A DNA stretch of 64,000 bases from NCBI RefSeq assembly GCF_000219805.1, contig NC_015759.1, positions 496,001 through 560,000 on the forward strand, given 5' to 3'. The position numbers and the translations under genes were made by a program. The notes beneath the pieces are model-generated. The model was not told where the DNA came from. It saw nothing but the letters and a program-made list of their open reading frames with translations, and did no database searches. Source of the DNA: Weissella koreensis KACC 15510 (GTDB taxonomy: Bacteria; Bacillota; Bacilli; Lactobacillales; Lactobacillaceae). Shown one piece after another: positions 59,614 to 64,000 of this stretch (positions within the stretch are counted from its first letter, which is position 1; the number at the start of each line of letters is the position of its first letter).

Positions 59614-61485
59614 TTATTTTTTTACGATACTTTTAGCACGCATAACTAATTTCATCAATCCAAGTGAATTTAATTTGGAATACATATTTCTAAAACTACT
59701 TTTTTCAAAATCTTGTTTAGAAATTAAATTCACCTCAGTTTTTGATGAATCGCTAATAATCTTTTGCATTTCTTGTGCCACTTCATAATAAACTTCCTTA
59801 GAAAAATGATCTTGTGTCTCTAAGAAATCTGAATCATTTTTGGTAAATTTAGTAAAATCAAGGAAAGAGACATTATCATAATCTGCCAAGGCTTCTTTAA
59901 CCATAAGATTATAATCTCCTCGCACTTTTCCTTCATTTTTCATTTTCGATGTATTTCCTCGTTGATATCCACTTGGCAAGAAAATTACCACTTTAGTTTC
60001 TTTTGGAATTTTGCTGATAATATACTTGAAATTTTTAGCAGCTTCTTTCGCAGGCAAATCACCAATGAATTTATATTTAGCACTAAATTGCAACATTTTT
60101 TGACGTTGCTCTTGAATATAGTATTCATTATTTTTATTTTCTAATTTATTTAATGTTTTTTTCAATATATCCAGATTCGTTAAATCACGCTTATCAACAC
60201 CCAAAGCAATTTTTTCTCCAGTATCAATGCGTTCGTAGACTCCCTCCCATTGATCCAAAAATCCACTTAAGAAAATAATGTCAAATTTATCATGTAACAT
60301 GGCTGAATCTATCAATTCATCATCCCACATAGGTACTTCTTGTTGAAATTGTCGTTTTTGATCTTCTGATAAATTAAAAGCATCATACATATTAACAGAA
60401 TGATTAAAACTAGTAATATCTGCAGATGTATCGGGGTTTACGTGTCCTAGCTCATCGACGAATGGTACATCAGTTTTCAACAAATCAACTGCCCACTCTA
60501 ATTCACAACTTCCTTTAATCAACACTTTATTAGTATTAGATACACTAGACATTTCCGTATATTCACTATATGTTTGCTCACTGGAATTAATCCACTTCGA
60601 AGCATCTTTCATGTCAATTTTATATGCTACCGGTTCCTCAACTATTAACTCAGGATCATCTAAATAATGATATAAGTAATTTTCAACTCCCATACCAATT
60701 GTGCGACAAGAAAACAAGAAATGTTCCAATTTGTGTTTAGCAAGATTTAATGCATAAAACCCTACCACACCGTAATCTCCAAAACGATCAGTAGCCGTTA
60801 CATATCCTAATTCATAATTTCCATTAGCCATTAGGTCCCGCAATTCATTTTCATTAATGCGTAATTTTGTAAAATTTAATTGATTGGTCCGATTGATTAA
60901 TTCATGCACTCGAGCAAACTGATTTTCAATATCTTTATGAATTTCAACTTTAATTTCACATGAATATAAAAATTCTTCATTAGAAACAGCCTCAAGAGAA
61001 GCATCACGTTTTTCTTCTAACACATGGTAGTTGTTTAATCTTGACAGTTCACTATCATCTTTACCAATTTTATCGACCACACTATACAGTTCATTAATTT
61101 CATCAGGTAATGATACTTTAATATCTGGAGAATAGTGTTCAACTTCATTCAAATTCAATTTATTATCATCAATAAATAACACGTTTGCAGCACGCAAATG
61201 AATATCTTCAAGCAATTGTTTAACTCGCGGACCTTTGCTAGTCCAATTAACTGATTTAAAAACAAAATATTCAGATAAGTTTAATTCTTTTAATTTAGTT
61301 TCAACCACATCCATATCATTTTTAGAACAAATACTTGAAACTATTCCACGCCTAGCTAAATCTTTAACCAATTTAACATTTTTAGCAATTGGCGTAATTT
61401 CACCCTCACTAATAGTACCTTCCCAGAAAGCATCGTCTAAATCCCAAATCACCAGTTTTAATTTTGAATAATCTTTTACTGTCAT
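59614..61485 (-). CDS. FkbH-like HAD-IIIC / GNAT / SGNH-like fusion protein
   Basis: About 623 residues. N-terminal HAD-IIIC domain of FkbH type: LVIWDLDDAFWEGTI, SICSKNDMDVV, NVLFIDDNKLN. Middle GNAT-like part (about 190-310): INRTNQLNFTKLR, GDYGVVGFYAL, CRTIGMGVENYLY. C-terminal SGNH-like part (about 325-600): VLIKGSCELEW and TQDHFSKE supplying the DxxH. FkbH proteins load a glyceryl unit from 1,3-bisphosphoglycerate onto a carrier protein; here the unit might decorate a glycan (inference). The start is placed at ATG 61485 after AAAGGAG. No carrier protein gene is in view. Confidence 0.8.
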   Translation of the reverse strand: MTVKDYSKLKLVIWDLDDAFWEGTISEGEITPIAKNVKLVKDLARRGIVSSICSKNDMDVVETKLKELNLSEYFVFKSVNWTSKGPRVKQLLEDIHLRAANVLFIDDNKLNLNEVEHYSPDIKVSLPDEINELYSVVDKIGKDDSELSRLNNYHVLEEKRDASLEAVSNEEFLYSCEIKVEIHKDIENQFARVHELINRTNQLNFTKLRINENELRDLMANGNYELGYVTATDRFGDYGVVGFYALNLAKHKLEHFLFSCRTIGMGVENYLYHYLDDPELIVEEPVAYKIDMKDASKWINSSEQTYSEYTEMSSVSNTNKVLIKGSCELEWAVDLLKTDVPFVDELGHVNPDTSADITSFNHSVNMYDAFNLSEDQKRQFQQEVPMWDDELIDSAMLHDKFDIIFLSGFLDQWEGVYERIDTGEKIALGVDKRDLTNLDILKKTLNKLENKNNEYYIQEQRQKMLQFSAKYKFIGDLPAKEAAKNFKYIISKIPKETKVVIFLPSGYQRGNTSKMKNEGKVRGDYNLMVKEALADYDNVSFLDFTKFTKNDSDFLETQDHFSKEVYYEVAQEMQKIISDSSKTEVNLISKQDFEKSSFRNMYSKLNSLGLMKLVMRAKSIVKK

Positions 61486-61514
61486 GTTGAAAACATCTCC
61501 TTTTAAAACCAAAT

Positions 61515-62711
61515 CTAGTTACCTAACGTAACTACAAATTTTCTATAAAAATCATCCAGTTTAAAATTTTCCGAAAATTCCAAACCATTTTTAATCATTT
61601 GTTTCCTGCGCAATGGATTTTCCTGTAAAAATCGTTCTGCTTTAGCGATGTTTTTAGAGAAATTCTCGTCGTACTGAATCATGATTGAACTATCATCTGT
61701 ACGCGTTTCGGGAATCCCACCACTATCAGAGCAAATCAAGGCCGTCCCATAGCTTTGCGCCTCAATTGCTGTCAGTCCAAGCGCCTCTTTTACAATAGAC
61801 GGAACAATCACCGCATCACTAGCTTTAATATATCTAGGTATTTCACTAGGATCCAAATACCCTGTAAAAATGACTCTATCTTTATATTTTTTAGATTCTT
61901 TTTTCAAATTTCTTAAAAATAAGCTTTGTTTATTTTGAGAATAAAAAACTCCACCCACAATTAGTAATTTGAAATTATCAGGTAGATATTTCAAAGCATC
62001 CAATGCGAATTGAACGCCTTTTAAAGGATGTAATCTACCAATATATATTCCGAGAAATTCATCATCCTTAATCTTCAATTTATCCCTTAATGTCTTTACA
62101 TCATTCGAAACTTTTTGTTTGAAAATCCCCGTATGAACTGTGTCAACAGCAACAGAATTTGGTAGATCAACCGTCTTTATCTGGTTTTTCAAAAAATTAC
62201 TAATCGTAATAATATGATCATAACTACTTAAAATTTTTTCAGCCCAAATCGTCTTCTGATTAAAATTATCATTATGCAAATACAATATTTTTTCGGTATT
62301 CTTTGGAATATAGGGAACTAGAGGTATAATCATCTGACCGTAATTAATGATAATTACTTTATCAAACCTCTCTTATTTTAAAAGTTCTTTAGTTCTTTTA
62401 ATAATTTTTGGATATTCATTGAACCAAATATGACGATGCGATATTTTTTCAATAATTCGCCTCCCTATTTTAGTAGGCCAACGCATCACGTCATTAACTT
62501 TATGATCTGGGGTTGTAAATATCACAGAAGTTGAGCTATATCGATCAGCCTCCATTTCTGCTTCTTTTGTATAGGATGAAACAATCGTTATATCATAATC
62601 TTTATTTTCTTCATTATTATCTATGATCGTTTCAATAATTCCCTCAACACCACCACCCGATGTCGCCGGAACTGGTAATACACCGGAAGTAACAAATAAT
62701 ATTTTCGTCAT
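61515..62711 (-). pseudogene. Glycosyltransferase family 4 interrupted by an in-frame TAA
   Basis: A single 399-codon frame with an internal TAA at 62375-62373. The first part (62711-62373) has the GT4 start KILFVTSGVLPVPATSGGG; the second continues in the same frame as ERFDKVIIINYGQMIIPLVP and carries the donor-domain motifs YIGRLHPLKGVQFALDAL and KEALGLTAIEAQSYG. A CAA or GAA codon changed to TAA would explain it. Re-initiation at ATG 62333 is unlikely, because no ribosome-binding site precedes it. ATG 62711 follows GAGGTGATCTT. Confidence 0.85.
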
Positions 62712-62715
62712 AAGA

Positions 62716-63678
62716 TCACCTCAATAACCCACTAATTGCATCTGTCAAATTACGATAATTCAAGGGCTTAACAATGTAATTTGTAAATAAATATGCTACT
62801 ACCAATAAAATAAAGAGATATGATAGAATCCCCCATATTCGATAGTTAACAATCACATTGCTAAATACCGGATTACTAAATCCAAATACCTCAAATAGAT
62901 ACAACGCAAACGATAATTTAGCAATCTGCTTTAAACTTGCATAAAAAAAATCTAACCCGTTTATTTCACTTAAATTGTTTAGCAATTTCATACAACAAAT
63001 TGGCACAAAAACTACTAATATCGTCATGTTAATTGCTGGAGAAGATATCACAAAATCATAGGGTATCTTAATAAATCCAAATAGAATGAAACTACTTATA
63101 AAAGCTAAGATAATCGCTATAACATTAAAAAGTTTTTCATTGTTTCTTAAATCAAAAGCTACTACCCCTAAAACAAAAGAAAATGACGCACTAATATAGT
63201 GAGATACTCCAGCTAATATAAGGCCACAAATGAGCATAATAATCCATTTGATGAAAATATTTTCTATTAAATAATGCACAACATAAAACGCACAATACAT
63301 AAATATTATGAAAAACATATACCACATAGTTGGGTCTAGATCGCTTCTAAAACCCAAGATAAATAATTCTTTTAAATTCCCACCTTGATTCATATGCATA
63401 AAGATTGTGATAATTATTTTCAAAATTGTAGCGAATTCATATACGATGATTAAGCTTACAATTCGTATTAGCTGTGATAAATCAACTTGAAAATTAACCT
63501 TCTCTATAGATGCTTCTAATCCATAACCAGAAACAAATAGAAACATACCAACACCAATAGCTCCTGAATTCATAGTATATAAATTATCCATTCCTATTAA
63601 ATGCAGATAATGTCCACTAATAACTAAAATGATTGCAATAGCTTTACAATACGCCGTTGTCTGTTTATTAAAATTCAT
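62716..63678 (-). CDS. Acyltransferase-3 family membrane protein
   Basis: About 320 residues with roughly ten hydrophobic helices. Family features: AIAIILVISGHYLHLIG (catalytic His region near the N terminus), GVGMFLFVSGYG, and DPTMWYMFFI. These proteins (OafA/WecH-like) move acyl groups across the membrane to O-acylate sugars. The start is placed at ATG 63678 with GGAG 8 bases upstream; the earlier in-frame ATG overlaps the upstream stop. It sits between two GT4 genes, suggesting glycan O-acylation. Confidence 0.85.
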   Translation of the reverse strand: MNFNKQTTAYCKAIAIILVISGHYLHLIGMDNLYTMNSGAIGVGMFLFVSGYGLEASIEKVNFQVDLSQLIRIVSLIIVYEFATILKIIITIFMHMNQGGNLKELFILGFRSDLDPTMWYMFFIIFMYCAFYVVHYLIENIFIKWIIMLICGLILAGVSHYISASFSFVLGVVAFDLRNNEKLFNVIAIILAFISSFILFGFIKIPYDFVISSPAINMTILVVFVPICCMKLLNNLSEINGLDFFYASLKQIAKLSFALYLFEVFGFSNPVFSNVIVNYRIWGILSYLFILLVVAYLFTNYIVKPLNYRNLTDAISGLLR

Positions 63679-63682
63679 AATA

Positions 63683-64000
63683 TTATCTCCCATTCAAATG
63701 GGTAGCTAATTTTTCGATTAACCTTTCGTTTACGACATTACTATCATAATTAGCTGCTGTATGAATCGCATTATTACTGAACTCGCTTCGCTCTTGTATA
63801 TTTAACCGATAAAATTTCATAATCTTTTTTTCTAAATCATCACAACTACCTGGTTTAAAAAGAAAACCGTTATGTCCATCAACTGTATACGTCTGAATTC
63901 CACCAAAATCACTACCAATTACCGGAATACCACATGCCATTGCTTCCAGTCCCACCAATCCCAAACTTTCTCCATCCCTAGTACTTGGAAATATAAATGC
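63683..64000 (-). CDS. Glycosyltransferase family 4, C-terminal part (cut by window edge)
   Basis: About 105 codons of a GT4 donor domain running off the right edge: FIFPSTRDGESLGLVGLEAM gives the EX7E-type site, then ACGIPVIGSDFGG and DGHNGFLFKPG. The frame is open to base 64000, so the true start lies beyond. Its stop is 4 bases before the acyltransferase start. Confidence 0.88.
   Translation of the reverse strand, partial: AFIFPSTRDGESLGLVGLEAMACGIPVIGSDFGGIQTYTVDGHNGFLFKPGSCDDLEKKIMKFYRLNIQERSEFSNNAIHTAANYDSNVVNERLIEKLATHLNGR

Noticed and set aside
62333..62711. The two GT4 halves at 61515-62711 as two separate genes
   Set aside because: They share one frame, the intervening codons read as normal protein and the second half has no ribosome-binding site.

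Overview
The window is a low-GC Gram-positive chromosome segment. I read it as a lactic acid bacterium of the Lactobacillaceae, most like the Leuconostoc/Weissella side. The reasons are gene content and layout: WalRK with walH, walI, walJ and htrA; RexAB-type AddAB; purR-glmU-prs; ywfO/rpoE/pyrG; a heterofermenter-like zwf and adhP; and an L17 downstream element after rplQ. The genus is an inference. Almost all genes lie on the minus strand; only ywiB, glpK and zwf are on the plus strand. I see no tRNA, rRNA, CRISPR array, prophage or complete insertion sequence.

Layout. 1-2.5 kb: pyrG and rpoE, with a classic GGGCTC-start pyrG attenuator leader. 2.6-14.7 kb: a surface-polysaccharide locus. 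rmlACBD makes dTDP-L-rhamnose. A separate, much more AT-rich block holds two GT4 enzymes (one frame-broken), a GT2, a GT92-like enzyme, a Wzx flippase, an EpsG-like Wzy polymerase and a Stealth-type phosphotransferase. This whole locus sits between ywfO and rpoE and is flanked by direct copies (62 of 75 positions identical, no gaps) of the ywfO 3' end plus the adjoining promoter. That looks like the scar of how the locus was inserted. 15-21 kb: ywfO, ywiB, htrA, walJ, walI and walH; 21.4-24.3 kb: walK and walR, separated by a terminator. 24.5-29.4 kb: rpsF-ssb-rpsR, prs, glmU and purR. 29.8-32.9 kb: glpK and zwf. 33-41.5 kb: addA, addB, tadA and rsmC. 41.6-44.5 kb: an alpha/beta hydrolase, an unknown small protein and adhP. 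44.7-58.7 kb: the S10-spc-alpha ribosomal protein cluster, complete except that rpsN (S14) is missing between rplE and rpsH. 59-64 kb: an IS3-type remnant, then a second polysaccharide or glycan locus with an FkbH-GNAT-SGNH fusion, a GT4 broken by an in-frame stop, an acyltransferase-3 membrane protein and a GT4 cut by the window edge.

How the genes work together. The rml enzymes feed rhamnose to the glycosyltransferases. Repeat units would be flipped by Wzx and joined by Wzy, with the Stealth enzyme adding a sugar-phosphate link. No priming transferase or Wzd/Wze/Wzb set is present, so the locus must rely on genes elsewhere. WalKR with WalHIJ and HtrA govern envelope homeostasis. PurR, Prs and PyrG set nucleotide supply, and each shows a recognisable control site (PurBoxes, a promoter, reiterative attenuation). 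The ribosomal cluster carries a structured S10 leader at its head, an L17 element at its end and, at rpsF, an S6:S18-like leader.

Most notable: the duplicated ywfO end around the polysaccharide island, two glycosyltransferases disabled by different small lesions (two poly-A tracts; one TAA), the FkbH-GNAT-SGNH fusion without a visible carrier protein, and the absent rpsN.
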